Positions 49,303 to 58,010 of a DNA stretch of 64,000 bases are shown piece by piece. Position 1 is the first letter of the stretch, and every line of letters begins with the position of its first letter. The stretch comes from Porphyromonadaceae bacterium UBA4262 (GTDB taxonomy: Bacteria > Bacteroidota > Bacteroidia > Bacteroidales > Muribaculaceae). The DNA lies in the NCBI GenBank assembly GCA_002396085.1, contig DGWI01000012.1:16853-80852 (forward strand). Reading direction: 5' to 3'. Under the pieces are notes generated by a model. It was not told where the DNA came from. It ran no database searches and saw only the letters and a program-made list of their open reading frames with translations. Both the position numbers and the translations under genes were made by a program.

Positions 49303-50160
49303 CTAATCTTGGCAGATATGAGCCGTGACGAAACGGGCATTGCCGAAGGTATCGAGATGCACGGTCGCGTTGATGAAGCCATGACTTGAAAGCAAATGAG
49401 CCACCTCATTGGCAAATCGCCGGTTGACCTCAAAGTAGACCCGCCCACCAGTGTCCAGGGCATGGGCTGCTTGCCTGACGATGGAGCGATAGAAGACTAG
49501 CGGGTCATCATCAGGAACAAACAATGCTGCAGCAGGCTCATAATCAAGGACATTTCGCTCCATTTGAGCCCGCTCGCTCTGACAGACGTATGGTGGGTTG
49601 CTCACCACGATGTCGAGCGACCGAGCGGGCCACAACGGCATCGTGAGCACGTCGGCCTGGCGAAAGTCGACACGGGCCTTCAAAGCCTGAGCATTGTCCC
49701 GAGCCACACGCAATGCCTCGTCACTGATGTCGATGGCACTCACCTGGGCAAACTTCAATGCCCGTGCCAGCGAGATAGCAATGCAGCCACTGCCCGTGCC
49801 CACATCCATCACCCGCAGGTCCTCACTGTCACGATTCTCGTCGATGACGAGATCGACCAGTTGCTCGGTTTCGGGGCGCGGGACAAGTGTGGCTGGCGTG
49901 ACCGTGAAGCGGTGACCGTGAAAGGTGCACACGCCCAGGATGTGCTGGATGGGCTCGTATTTTTCCAACCTTGAGATGATGCCCGCCAACTTGGCATCAA
50001 AGAAGTCGGGCGCATCGTTCTGAGCCCGCAGGACAGTGTCGACGGGCGAATAGTGCAGCACCTCGTCCATGACCATGCGTGTGATGGCCTCGACCTCGCC
50101 CGAACCGTAGAGCGCATCCAGACGGTGGTGCATCAGTATTGAGATTTCATAGATTTTCAT
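49303..50160 (-). CDS. prmC: Release factor glutamine methyltransferase
   Basis: The 285-residue enzyme methylates the Gln of the GGQ motif in peptide chain release factors. The N-terminal helical domain is followed by the SAM-binding DVGTGSGCIAISLA near residue 118 and the catalytic VVSNPPYV near 187, which binds the target Gln. PRPETEQLVD lies near 97. Length is typical. The -7 promoter element ends 4 bp before the ATG, so the mRNA is predicted to be leaderless. Confidence 0.95.
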   Translation of the reverse strand: MKIYEISILMHHRLDALYGSGEVEAITRMVMDEVLHYSPVDTVLRAQNDAPDFFDAKLAGIISRLEKYEPIQHILGVCTFHGHRFTVTPATLVPRPETEQLVDLVIDENRDSEDLRVMDVGTGSGCIAISLARALKFAQVSAIDISDEALRVARDNAQALKARVDFRQADVLTMPLWPARSLDIVVSNPPYVCQSERAQMERNVLDYEPAAALFVPDDDPLVFYRSIVRQAAHALDTGGRVYFEVNRRFANEVAHLLSSHGFINATVHLDTFGNARFVTAHICQD

Positions 50161-50164
50161 GCCC

Positions 50165-50172
50165 CAAAATTA
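50165..50172 (-). promoter_or_regulatory. -7 element of prmC (leaderless start)
   Basis: Minus-strand TAATTTTG lies 4 bp from the prmC ATG at 50160; GTTG stands 20 bp upstream (50193-50196). Transcription would begin at or next to the start codon. Confidence 0.6.
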
Positions 50173-50321
50173 GGTGTTTTTTGTCTCACGTGCAACTTTT
50201 CTAGTAGTTTTCGCGTTAAAAAGGTGTAAAAAATGCCTTTTTGCCCTTTTATATCTTAAATCATGATTGCAGTTATTGGGCATTGTTGTAATTTTACACG
50301 CTAATTTCACAAAGCAAAAAA

Positions 50322-51797
50322 ATGATGATGCATAACAAATATATTCTAGCCATAATCGCTCTGCTTGCTCTGGTCGTGTGCTCATGCAAGGACAACAAGG
50401 ACAAAGATGATGAGGTCGTGTATTACAGTACGAGCACGACCGATGCCCTCGTGACCAGTTTCAGGCTGAAAAATGACACCAAGAACTCGACAAAACTCGA
50501 CTCGGTGCACTTCACCATCGATCCTGTGCGCGGAAAAATCTATAACGTCGACTCACTGCCCGTGGGGACCGACGTGTCGCACCTGCTCACGACATTGTCA
50601 TTCAGCACGCCCATCAAAGAGGCCAAGTTCTACTTGACCTACAGCAAGTCAGGCGCAGTGACACGCGACACCATCACCTACAGATCGACGTCAACCGACA
50701 GCCTGAACTTCACAGGTTCGGCCCGGCTTGAGGTGTCCTCCTATGACGGCACCGTTGTACGCAACTATGAAGTTCACGTCAATGTGCACAAGACGCAACC
50801 CGACACGCTCAACTGGCCACTCTCGGCACGTTGTGACCTTCCGGGGGCGAAGGATGATGTTGTGGCTCAACGCACAGAGAGGTGGAACAACATGGTCATA
50901 TGCCTGGTGCAGAACAGCGACGGATACAAGATTTCGGTATCCAATGATTTGACCGATGATTGGTCGGTCTACGAACTAAACACCGACTTTACACCTGATG
51001 TCAACTCATTGACTACCTGCGACAATATGGTGTGTCTGCTTGACACCGACGGATATCTGCACACCAGCAGCGACCTGCAATCGTGGACCAAGACCGACGT
51101 GCGCTGGCACTCAATCATTGGTGGCTATGATACCCGCGTGCTGGGTATCACTGCCGACGACACCCCCATGTTCGACGAATATCCTCGCCGTGAGGAGTTT
51201 TCAGCCCAGTCCATCCCAGCCGACTTCCCCACGCATGGCACTTCACAACTGGTGACCGCCGTCAACAGTTGGACTGTGGCTCAACAAGCCGTGATGGTGG
51301 GCGGTGTGCTTGCCGACGGTTCGCTGACCGACAAGACCTGGGGCTATGACGGCAACAGTTGGGCAGTCATCAGCAACATCGAGAACGGCCTGCCCGCCCT
51401 GCGCGACGCTATCTTGGTGTCCTATTTCACTTACTCGGTGAATAGCATCAACTACAAGGCCACCCTCCAAGATGCTTGGCTGGTCATGGGTGGATTCTAT
51501 GCCGATGGCACGCCCAATCGCACAACTTACATCTCTAAGAACCAAGGCATCACCTGGACTTCGGCCAGCAGCACAATGCAGTGGCCGAGCCACATCCCAT
51601 CGATGGGCGGTGCACAGGCTATCATTGATAATCGCAAATTCACCGCCAACGGTGCGCCCCGCCGCGTGTCCAAGCCCATCACTGAGTGGGATGTACCCCA
51701 CATCTACCTCTTCGGGGGTCGAACCGCCTCGGGCGAATTACTGAACAACGTGTGGTGCGGTGTAATCACGCGCATGACCTATAAACCCGTGTTCTGA
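50322..51797 (+). CDS. DUF6242 domain lipoprotein
   Basis: The 491-residue exported lipoprotein has the lipobox LVVCSC (lipid Cys near residue 23). After a strand-rich N-terminal part (DALVTSFRLKND, the start of the DUF6242 domain) comes a kelch/beta-propeller-like region with repeats such as TWGYDGNSWAVISNIENGLPALRDA and HIYLFGGRTASGELLNNVW. The adjacent order DUF6242-DUF6089-uppS-bamA-ompH is conserved in Bacteroidales and suggests a role tied to outer-membrane biogenesis, but none is known. Its stop overlaps the next start (TGATG). Confidence 0.85.
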   Translation: MMMHNKYILAIIALLALVVCSCKDNKDKDDEVVYYSTSTTDALVTSFRLKNDTKNSTKLDSVHFTIDPVRGKIYNVDSLPVGTDVSHLLTTLSFSTPIKEAKFYLTYSKSGAVTRDTITYRSTSTDSLNFTGSARLEVSSYDGTVVRNYEVHVNVHKTQPDTLNWPLSARCDLPGAKDDVVAQRTERWNNMVICLVQNSDGYKISVSNDLTDDWSVYELNTDFTPDVNSLTTCDNMVCLLDTDGYLHTSSDLQSWTKTDVRWHSIIGGYDTRVLGITADDTPMFDEYPRREEFSAQSIPADFPTHGTSQLVTAVNSWTVAQQAVMVGGVLADGSLTDKTWGYDGNSWAVISNIENGLPALRDAILVSYFTYSVNSINYKATLQDAWLVMGGFYADGTPNRTTYISKNQGITWTSASSTMQWPSHIPSMGGAQAIIDNRKFTANGAPRRVSKPITEWDVPHIYLFGGRTASGELLNNVWCGVITRMTYKPVF

Positions 51798-52468
51798 TGA
51801 TGAGACGAATTCTTGCAATCATCGTGCTGGCAGTGCTGACCATGGGTGCGGCACAAGCCCAGGACTACCGCTTCGAGTTCGGACCGGCATTGGGCGTGAG
51901 CGGCTATCTGGGTGACTTGAACAACAGCAACATGTACAAGCATCCAGGCTTTGTGGGCGGCGGCATCTTCCGTTATATCGCCACTAGCCGATGGGCCATC
52001 AAGGGCAACCTGCTCTATGCCGGATTGAAAGGCAACAGCAACGATGTGCAGAACAAGTTTCCATTCGACCAGCACTACGAGTTCTCGTCGAGCGTGGTCG
52101 ACCTGGGCGGTCAAGTGGAGTTCAATTTCTTCCACTTCGGTGCCGGTCCCAAGTACAAGAAATACAAGCGACTGTCGCCCTACATCACACTGGGCCTGGG
52201 CATGTCGATGGCATTCACCAACGGCAACACGGGCTTTGCGATGAACCTGCCCATGGGCATCGGGTTGAAATATAAGTTCAAAGAGCGTCTTAACCTGGGT
52301 TTTGAGTTCACCATGCGCAAGTGCTTCGGTGACAAGATTGACGGGTTGAGCGACCTGTATGGTGTCAAGCACACGTTTGCCAAGAACACCGACTGGTACT
52401 CGGTGGCCATGTTCACAGTGAGTTACGAGTTCAGCAAACGATGCATCAAGTGCCACTATGTGGACTAG
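51797..52468 (+). CDS. DUF6089 family outer-membrane protein
   Basis: A 223-residue protein with a signal peptide (RRILAIIVLAVLTMGAAQAQ) and an eight-stranded-type barrel pattern: YRFEFGPALGVSGYLGDLNNSN, YITLGLGMSMAFTNG, LNLGFEFTMRKCFGDKIDG and VAMFTVSYEF. GVSGYLGDLNN and RKTFGDKIDG-like ends are marks of DUF6089. The first ATG overlaps the DUF6242 stop; the next ATG, one codon on, is equally possible. Function unknown; it sits in the bamA gene block. Confidence 0.88.
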   Translation: MMRRILAIIVLAVLTMGAAQAQDYRFEFGPALGVSGYLGDLNNSNMYKHPGFVGGGIFRYIATSRWAIKGNLLYAGLKGNSNDVQNKFPFDQHYEFSSSVVDLGGQVEFNFFHFGAGPKYKKYKRLSPYITLGLGMSMAFTNGNTGFAMNLPMGIGLKYKFKERLNLGFEFTMRKCFGDKIDGLSDLYGVKHTFAKNTDWYSVAMFTVSYEFSKRCIKCHYVD

Positions 52469-52533
52469 TTACTAGTGAAAAGTTAATCGTTCAAACGCAG
52501 TACTTAACGACTGAAACATAAAGTCTAGAAGAA

Positions 52534-53304
52534 ATGATGAGCGGACAAATGGATATGACAAGGATTCCCCGGCATGTGGCCATTATCATGGATGGCAACG
52601 GCCGGTGGGCCAAGGCGCACGGGCATGAGCGCAGTTTTGGCCACGAGAACGGTGTGGCGACAGTGCGCCAAATCACTGAAATTGCCAGTGAACTGGGCGT
52701 TCAGTACCTCACGCTCTACACCTTCTCGACCGAGAACTGGAACCGTCCCCAGGCCGAGGTCGACCTGCTGATGCATCTGGTGGTAACCAGCATTGAGCAG
52801 CAGACGCCCGACTTGATTAAGAACAATGTCCGCCTGACCGCCATCGGCGACTTGCAGCGCATGCCGCAATTTGCCCGTGAGCGGTTGGAACGTTGCTTCC
52901 AGGACACGTCTCACTGCACTGGTCTGGTGCTGTGCCTGGCGTTAAGCTACTCATCGCGCTGGGAACTGGTCGAGGCTTGCCGCAGCCTTGCCCGTGAGGC
53001 ACAACAGGGCAAAATTGACCCCGAGTCCATCGACGATGCTATGCTCAGTAGCCATCTGGCCACCGCATCGATGCCCGACCCCGACCTGCTCATCCGCACC
53101 GGGGGTGACCTGCGCATCAGCAACTACCTGCTATGGCAGATCGCCTACAGCGAACTATATTTCATCGACAAGTACTGGCCCGAATTCACCAAACAGGACT
53201 TTGTCGAAGCTATCATCGAGTTCCAGCAACGCGAACGCCGATATGGCAAAACAAGCGAACAGATACAGGCTACACAGCCTCAACCGACAACTGAAAACAA
53301 CTGA
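52534..53304 (+). CDS. uppS: Isoprenyl transferase (undecaprenyl diphosphate synthase)
   Basis: The 256-residue cis-prenyltransferase makes undecaprenyl diphosphate, the carrier for peptidoglycan and O-antigen, from farnesyl diphosphate and isopentenyl diphosphate. Motifs are HVAIIMDGNGRWAKAHG at residues 14-30 with the catalytic Asp, LTLYTFSTENWNRP near 65, and PDPDLLIRTGGDLRISNYLLWQIAYSELYF near 187. Internal Met residues at 6 and 8 could also serve as starts. It lies 6 bp before bamA. Confidence 0.96.
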   Translation: MMSGQMDMTRIPRHVAIIMDGNGRWAKAHGHERSFGHENGVATVRQITEIASELGVQYLTLYTFSTENWNRPQAEVDLLMHLVVTSIEQQTPDLIKNNVRLTAIGDLQRMPQFARERLERCFQDTSHCTGLVLCLALSYSSRWELVEACRSLAREAQQGKIDPESIDDAMLSSHLATASMPDPDLLIRTGGDLRISNYLLWQIAYSELYFIDKYWPEFTKQDFVEAIIEFQQRERRYGKTSEQIQATQPQPTTENN

Positions 53305-53310
53305 CGAAAT

Positions 53311-55944
53311 ATGCGATATAAGTCATTACTGCTCACAACAGCCGTGCTGGCGGGTGCCCTGACGATGGGTGCCCAGGAGACCTACACGGTCAATGACACC
53401 ATCTTCAACCCCAAAATCGTGTTCACGAGTTCGCCGTCGACCTACGAGTTGGCAGGCATCACGGTCAAGGGCGTCGATAACTATGACAACAACATCATCC
53501 TGGGCTACTCGGGACTGACCATCGGGCAACGCATCGAGATTCCAGGCGATGACCTCAAGACTGTGGCCAAGCGATTCTGGCGGCAGGGGTTGTTCAGCAA
53601 GGTACAGATCGTGGTAGACAAGATCTATAAGGACAAAGCCTGGCTCACCTTCAACCTGCGTCAGCAACCGCGTGTCTCGACAGTCAATTATCAGGGCATG
53701 AAAGGTGGCGAGAAGAAGGAAATTCAAGAGCGACTGGGACTGGTGCAGGGCAGCCAGATGACACCCAACATTGCCAACCGTATCAAGCAGTTGGTTGAGA
53801 AATACTATGCCGACAAGGGATTTGAGAAGGCCGAGTGCAATGTTGTGCAACGCGAGGACCTGAGCAACAAGAACGAGGTGATTGTTGACATCATCGTCGA
53901 CAAGCATGACAAGATCAAGGTGCACAAAATTTATATCACAGGCAATAAGGTGCTGAGCGACCGCAAGATCAAGCGCACCATGAAGAAGACCAACGAGAAG
54001 GGCGACTTGCTCAAGATCTTCAGCCAAAAGAAGTTTGTGCGCACCGACTATGAGGACGACAAGCAACGCATCATCGACAAGTATAACGAGAAGGGTTACC
54101 GCGATGCAGTCATCGTGGCCGACAGTGTGGTCAACTATGATGACAAGACGGTGGATGTCTATATCACTGTCGACGAGGGCAAGAAATACTATATCAACAG
54201 CGTGTCGTGGGTGGGTAACACCGTCTACCCGTCGAACGTGCTCAACGAGGTGCTGGGCATCCACAAGGGCGATGTCTACAACCAGAAGTTGCTCAACAAG
54301 CGTACACAAGAGGACGACGATGCCGTGGCCAACTTGTATATGAACAACGGATACCTCTTCTATCAACTCATTCCCGTCGAGTCGCGCATCGAGGGTGACT
54401 CGATCGATCTGGAAATGCGCATGTATGAGGGCAAACAGGCACGTATCAATAAGGTGGTCATTAACGGCAATGACCGCTTGTACGAGAAAGTGGTGCGCCG
54501 CGAGTTGCGCGTGCGTCCAGGCGACTTGTTCAGCAAGGAAGACCTGATGCGTTCGGCCCGCGAGATTGCACAGACGGGCCACTTCGATCCCGAGAAGATG
54601 GACATCCGCCCCGAGCCCAACGAGGACAACGGAACAGTAGACATCATCCTGAACCTGGAGTCGAAGGCCAACGACCAGATTGAATTCTCGGCTGGCTGGG
54701 GACAGACAGGTATCTTGGGTAAATTGAGTCTCAAATTCACCAACTTCTCAATCAAGAACCTGTTCCACCCATCGAGTTACAAGGGTCTGATCCCGCAGGG
54801 CGATGGACAGACATTCACCATCAGTGCACAGACCAACGCCAAGTATTACCAAGCCTACAGCGTGTCGTTCCTCGACCCGTGGTTTGGTGGCAAGCGACCT
54901 AACTCGCTGTCGGTGTCGGGCTTCTACAGTCGCCAGACAGGTATCAACTCGTCGTACTACAACCGCCAGTATACCAACTACCTGAACAATTACTACATGA
55001 ATAATTACTACATGAACAATTATTTTGGCAGTAATTACTATGGCAGCAACTACTACGAGAACGCATACGACCCCAACAAGTACTTGCAGATGGCTGGTTT
55101 GACCGTGGGCTTCGGTAAGCGACTGAAGTGGCCCGATGACTACTTCACCCTCACCGCCGACATCAGCTACCAGTGGTACAGCCTCAAGAACTGGGAGTAC
55201 CTCTACTATATGAACAATGGCGTTTCTAACTCCATCGTCCTGGGCTTCACACTGGCTCGAAACAGTATTGACAACCCACTATACACCCGCCGAGGCAGTT
55301 CGTTCTCGCTGAGTTTCCATGCCACACCTCCTGCCAGCCTGTTTGGCAAGAAGGACTGGAAGCGCCTCTCAGAGAGCAGCCTCGAGGCCGACAAAAAGGA
55401 ACTCTACCGCTGGATTGAGTACTGGAAACTCAAGTTCCAAGCCCGCACCTACACGCCACTCACCGACCCCGACGGTCGTTGGACACTGGTGTTGATGACG
55501 CGTGCCGACATCGGTCTGCTGGGCAGTTGGAACAAGCACCTGAAGTCGCCGTTCGAGACTTTCTATGTGGGTGGCGACGGCATGAGCGGCAGTTACACCT
55601 ATGCAACCGAGACTATCGCCCTGCGTGGCTATGAGAACGGTGCGTTCACTCCCTGGGGCTCAGAGGGCTATGCCTACGACCGCTTTGTCGTTGAGCTGCA
55701 CTTCCCGTTGATGCTCTCGACCAGTGCCACCATCTATCCGCTCGTGTTTCTCGAGGCTGGTAACGCCTGGACTTCGGTCAAATCGTTCAACCCGTTCGAC
55801 ATGAAGCGTTCGGCTGGTGTGGGTGCCCGCATCTTCCTGCCCATGATTGGTATGATGGGTATCGACTGGGGTTATGGTTTCGACACTGTGTTCGGCAAGA
55901 AGGGTGGCAGCAACTTCCACTTTGTGCTGGGACAGGAGTTCTAA
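53311..55944 (+). CDS. bamA: Outer membrane protein assembly factor BamA
   Basis: The 877-residue protein inserts beta-barrel proteins into the outer membrane. After the signal peptide (ending GAQ) come five POTRA domains (about residues 40-450), e.g. KIYITGNKVLSDRKIKRTM near 210 and INKVVINGNDRLYEKVVRRELRVRPGDLF near 380. The 16-stranded barrel follows, with the lid-loop motif LRGYENG near 770 and a C-terminal Phe (VLGQEF). Residues about 558-587 form a Tyr/Asn-rich repeat (NNYYM and GSNYY units) in an early extracellular loop or strand turn. It is followed by three OmpH/Skp genes. Confidence 0.95.
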   Translation: MRYKSLLLTTAVLAGALTMGAQETYTVNDTIFNPKIVFTSSPSTYELAGITVKGVDNYDNNIILGYSGLTIGQRIEIPGDDLKTVAKRFWRQGLFSKVQIVVDKIYKDKAWLTFNLRQQPRVSTVNYQGMKGGEKKEIQERLGLVQGSQMTPNIANRIKQLVEKYYADKGFEKAECNVVQREDLSNKNEVIVDIIVDKHDKIKVHKIYITGNKVLSDRKIKRTMKKTNEKGDLLKIFSQKKFVRTDYEDDKQRIIDKYNEKGYRDAVIVADSVVNYDDKTVDVYITVDEGKKYYINSVSWVGNTVYPSNVLNEVLGIHKGDVYNQKLLNKRTQEDDDAVANLYMNNGYLFYQLIPVESRIEGDSIDLEMRMYEGKQARINKVVINGNDRLYEKVVRRELRVRPGDLFSKEDLMRSAREIAQTGHFDPEKMDIRPEPNEDNGTVDIILNLESKANDQIEFSAGWGQTGILGKLSLKFTNFSIKNLFHPSSYKGLIPQGDGQTFTISAQTNAKYYQAYSVSFLDPWFGGKRPNSLSVSGFYSRQTGINSSYYNRQYTNYLNNYYMNNYYMNNYFGSNYYGSNYYENAYDPNKYLQMAGLTVGFGKRLKWPDDYFTLTADISYQWYSLKNWEYLYYMNNGVSNSIVLGFTLARNSIDNPLYTRRGSSFSLSFHATPPASLFGKKDWKRLSESSLEADKKELYRWIEYWKLKFQARTYTPLTDPDGRWTLVLMTRADIGLLGSWNKHLKSPFETFYVGGDGMSGSYTYATETIALRGYENGAFTPWGSEGYAYDRFVVELHFPLMLSTSATIYPLVFLEAGNAWTSVKSFNPFDMKRSAGVGARIFLPMIGMMGIDWGYGFDTVFGKKGGSNFHFVLGQEF

Positions 55945-56058
55945 ATCAGCGCCTCCAGAGACCTCTAGACAATCTAGGACATCTAGAAAAAAACAAGAAT
56001 TTAAACTTTAAACTCGATATTAAGTCTAAAAGTCAAGTTTTTTAAAAACATCAAGACT

Positions 56059-56574
56059 ATGAAAAAGATTGCATTAGTGTTAGTCGCTGTCTTGGCCGGC
56101 ATGTTCTCGGCCAGCGCGCAGAAGTTTGCCCTTGTGGATATGGAGTATATCCTGAAGAATATCCCGTCGTATGAGATGGCCAATGAGCAACTCAACCAGG
56201 TGTCACAGCGTTGGCAACGAGAGGTGGACGATCTGAAGAAGGAGGCCGACACCATGTACAAGAACTACCAGAGCGACATGGTCTTCCTCACCGATGAGCA
56301 GAAGAAGAAAAAAGAGGCCGAGATCGTCGCCAAGGAGAAAGAAGCCTCGCAGTTGCAGTACAAGTACTTCGGTCCGCAAGGTGAGTTGTTCAAGAAGCGT
56401 GAGTCACTCATCAAGCCCATTCAGGACGAGATTTACAACGCAATGAAGAAGGTGAGCGAGGAGCGTGGATTCCAGGTCATCTTTGACCGTGCATCGTCGC
56501 AGAGCATCCTGTTTGCATCGCCGCGCATCGATGTGAGCAACGAGGTCCTGTCCAAACTGGGCTACGGCAAGTAA
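56059..56574 (+). CDS. OmpH/Skp family periplasmic chaperone, copy 1
   Basis: A 171-residue protein with signal peptide (KKIALVLVAVLAGMFSASAQ), then KFALVDMEYILKNIPSYEMANEQL and a long charged coiled coil (EVDDLKKEADTMYKNYQSDM, EKKKKEAEIVAKEKEA), ending in a strand domain RGFQVIFDRASSQSILFASPRIDVSNEVL. This is the trimeric jellyfish fold of Skp, which holds unfolded outer-membrane proteins for BamA. The 114-bp gap after bamA contains several TCTAGA-like repeats. Confidence 0.92.
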   Translation: MKKIALVLVAVLAGMFSASAQKFALVDMEYILKNIPSYEMANEQLNQVSQRWQREVDDLKKEADTMYKNYQSDMVFLTDEQKKKKEAEIVAKEKEASQLQYKYFGPQGELFKKRESLIKPIQDEIYNAMKKVSEERGFQVIFDRASSQSILFASPRIDVSNEVLSKLGYGK

Positions 56575-56692
56575 CCTCTTGGTTAAGGATTAGGGGTTAG
56601 GGTTTGTCCTTTCAAGATTTCACCATGCAAGCCCATTAACGCCCCGTTCGAGAAATTTCAGAATAAAAAAACAACTAATAATAAAAAAAGAA

Positions 56693-57202
56693 ATGCTTAA
56701 GAAATTATTGCTTGCAGCCTTTGTGGTTGCACCCATGTGCCTCGTCGCACAGGTCAAGTTGGGTTATGTCAACACCCAGGAAATCTTCAATGTGATGCCC
56801 GAGAAGGCTACTGCCGAGAGCACACTCAAGACCGCCAGCGACAAGTACGAGACTGAGTTCAAAAACCTGCAGACCGCATTCCAGAAGAAGGCCGAGGAAT
56901 ATGACAAGACCGACAAGGATGCCAGCACTCCTCAAGCCATCAAGGACCGCCACATGCAGGAGTTGCAGGATGAGTACCAGAAGATTCAGAACTTCCAGCA
57001 GACCGCTTCGCAGGACTTGCAGCGCCAACAGGAGCAGCTGCTCGCACCCATCACCCAGAAGTTGCAGAATGCCATTCAGGCTGTAGGTGCCGAGGGAGGT
57101 TACACCTTTATCTATGATATGTCGATTCCGGCCATCCTCTACACCGGTACAGGAGCCGAGGATGTCAGCGCCAAGGTCAAGGCCAAGCTGGGCATCAAGT
57201 AA
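56693..57202 (+). CDS. OmpH/Skp family periplasmic chaperone, copy 2
   Basis: A 169-residue paralogue with signal peptide (KKLLLAAFVVAPMCLVAQ), VKLGYVNTQEIFNVMPEKATAESTL, a shorter coiled coil with KTDKDASTPQAIKDRHMQELQDEYQ, and the closing YTFIYDMSIPAILYTGTGAEDVSAKVKAKLG. It is closer to copy 3 than to copy 1 (shared PDKA/PEKA, PxAIxDRxMQE segment and length). Presumed periplasmic chaperone for outer-membrane proteins. Confidence 0.92.
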   Translation: MLKKLLLAAFVVAPMCLVAQVKLGYVNTQEIFNVMPEKATAESTLKTASDKYETEFKNLQTAFQKKAEEYDKTDKDASTPQAIKDRHMQELQDEYQKIQNFQQTASQDLQRQQEQLLAPITQKLQNAIQAVGAEGGYTFIYDMSIPAILYTGTGAEDVSAKVKAKLGIK

Positions 57203-57212
57203 AACATTTAAT

Positions 57213-57313
57213 TAGGAGTTAAGGAGTTAAAGGAAGTTAAGTAGTTAAGACGACTCCATGCAGACGCTGCGCATGGATCTTAACTTCCCATGACTTCTTA
57301 ACTCCTTAACTTC
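57213..57313. repeat. Inverted repeat with AGTTAAGG arms between ompH copies
   Basis: Left arm AGGAGTTAAGGAGTTAAAGG... to CTCCATGC (57214-57260) pairs with right arm GCATGGATCTTAACTTCC... to CTCCTTAACTTC (57270-57313), followed by TTTTTTT. It may terminate or attenuate transcription between the second and third ompH genes. Same family as 44009-44188. Confidence 0.8.
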
Positions 57314-57327
57314 TTTTTTTATAAAAA

Positions 57328-57831
57328 ATGAAACGAAGTTTATTCCTGATCAGTTTGCTCTTGCCCTTGATGCTCGTGGCACAAAGCAAGATTGCCGTCT
57401 ATAACTCGCAGGCAGTACTCAACGCACTGCCCGACAAGGCACAAGCCGAAGCCAAACTCAAGGCAACAAGCGACAAGTTGCAAGCCGAGTACAAAATGTT
57501 GCAGGCCGACTTCGACAAGAAGTATGCCGAGTATCAGGCCATCGCCACCGACCCTGCCACACCGGCTGCCATCCGCGACCGCCGCATGCAGGAGGTGCAA
57601 GAGGGCGACAAGCGCATTCAGGCTTTCCAGCAACAAGCCGCTGCCGAACTCAAGGCTCGTGAGGCCGAACTGATGACTCCCATCGCCGCAGCCATCCAGG
57701 CTGCCGTCAACGAGGTTGGCGACCAGATGGGCTACGACCTCATCCTCGATGTGGTCAAGACTCCCATTGGTTACCGCAGTGCCAATGTCACCGACATCAC
57801 TCCCCTGGTCAAGCAGAAACTAGGACTCTAA
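57328..57831 (+). CDS. OmpH/Skp family periplasmic chaperone, copy 3
   Basis: A 167-residue paralogue with signal peptide (RSLFLISLLLPLMLVAQ), SKIAVYNSQAVLNALPDKAQAEAKL, coiled coil with YKMLQADFDKKYAEYQA, the segment TPAAIRDRRMQEVQEGDKRIQAFQQQAAAELKAREAELMTPI, and the final strand region YDLILDVVKTPIGYRSANVTDIT. It stands after the inverted repeat and may therefore be expressed at a different level from copies 1 and 2. Confidence 0.92.
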   Translation: MKRSLFLISLLLPLMLVAQSKIAVYNSQAVLNALPDKAQAEAKLKATSDKLQAEYKMLQADFDKKYAEYQAIATDPATPAAIRDRRMQEVQEGDKRIQAFQQQAAAELKAREAELMTPIAAAIQAAVNEVGDQMGYDLILDVVKTPIGYRSANVTDITPLVKQKLGL

Positions 57832-57854
57832 CAACTATTCCCCACCAAAGCCAC

Positions 57855-57991
57855 CAAAACTCGTCAAAGGCCATCTAACATAATAGAATATTGATGGAAT
57901 TTGACGAGTTTTGACGAATTTGATGGAGAATTTCAAACAACAAGGCCACCAAAACTTGTCAAGCATGTTGCCACTTGACAGGTTTTGGTGG
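57855..57991. terminator. Two successive inverted repeats between convergent genes
   Basis: CAAAACTCGTCAAA (57855-57868) pairs with TTTGACGAGTTTTG (57900-57913); then an 18-bp arm CCACCAAAACTTGTCAAG (57946-57963) pairs with 57974-57991 with one wobble. The two hairpins share related sequences. They lie between ompH copy 3 and the convergent exported-protein gene and probably end transcripts from both sides; neither has a strong T-tract. Confidence 0.7.
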
Positions 57992-58010
57992 TCTTGAATC
58001 GTAGAAGTTT

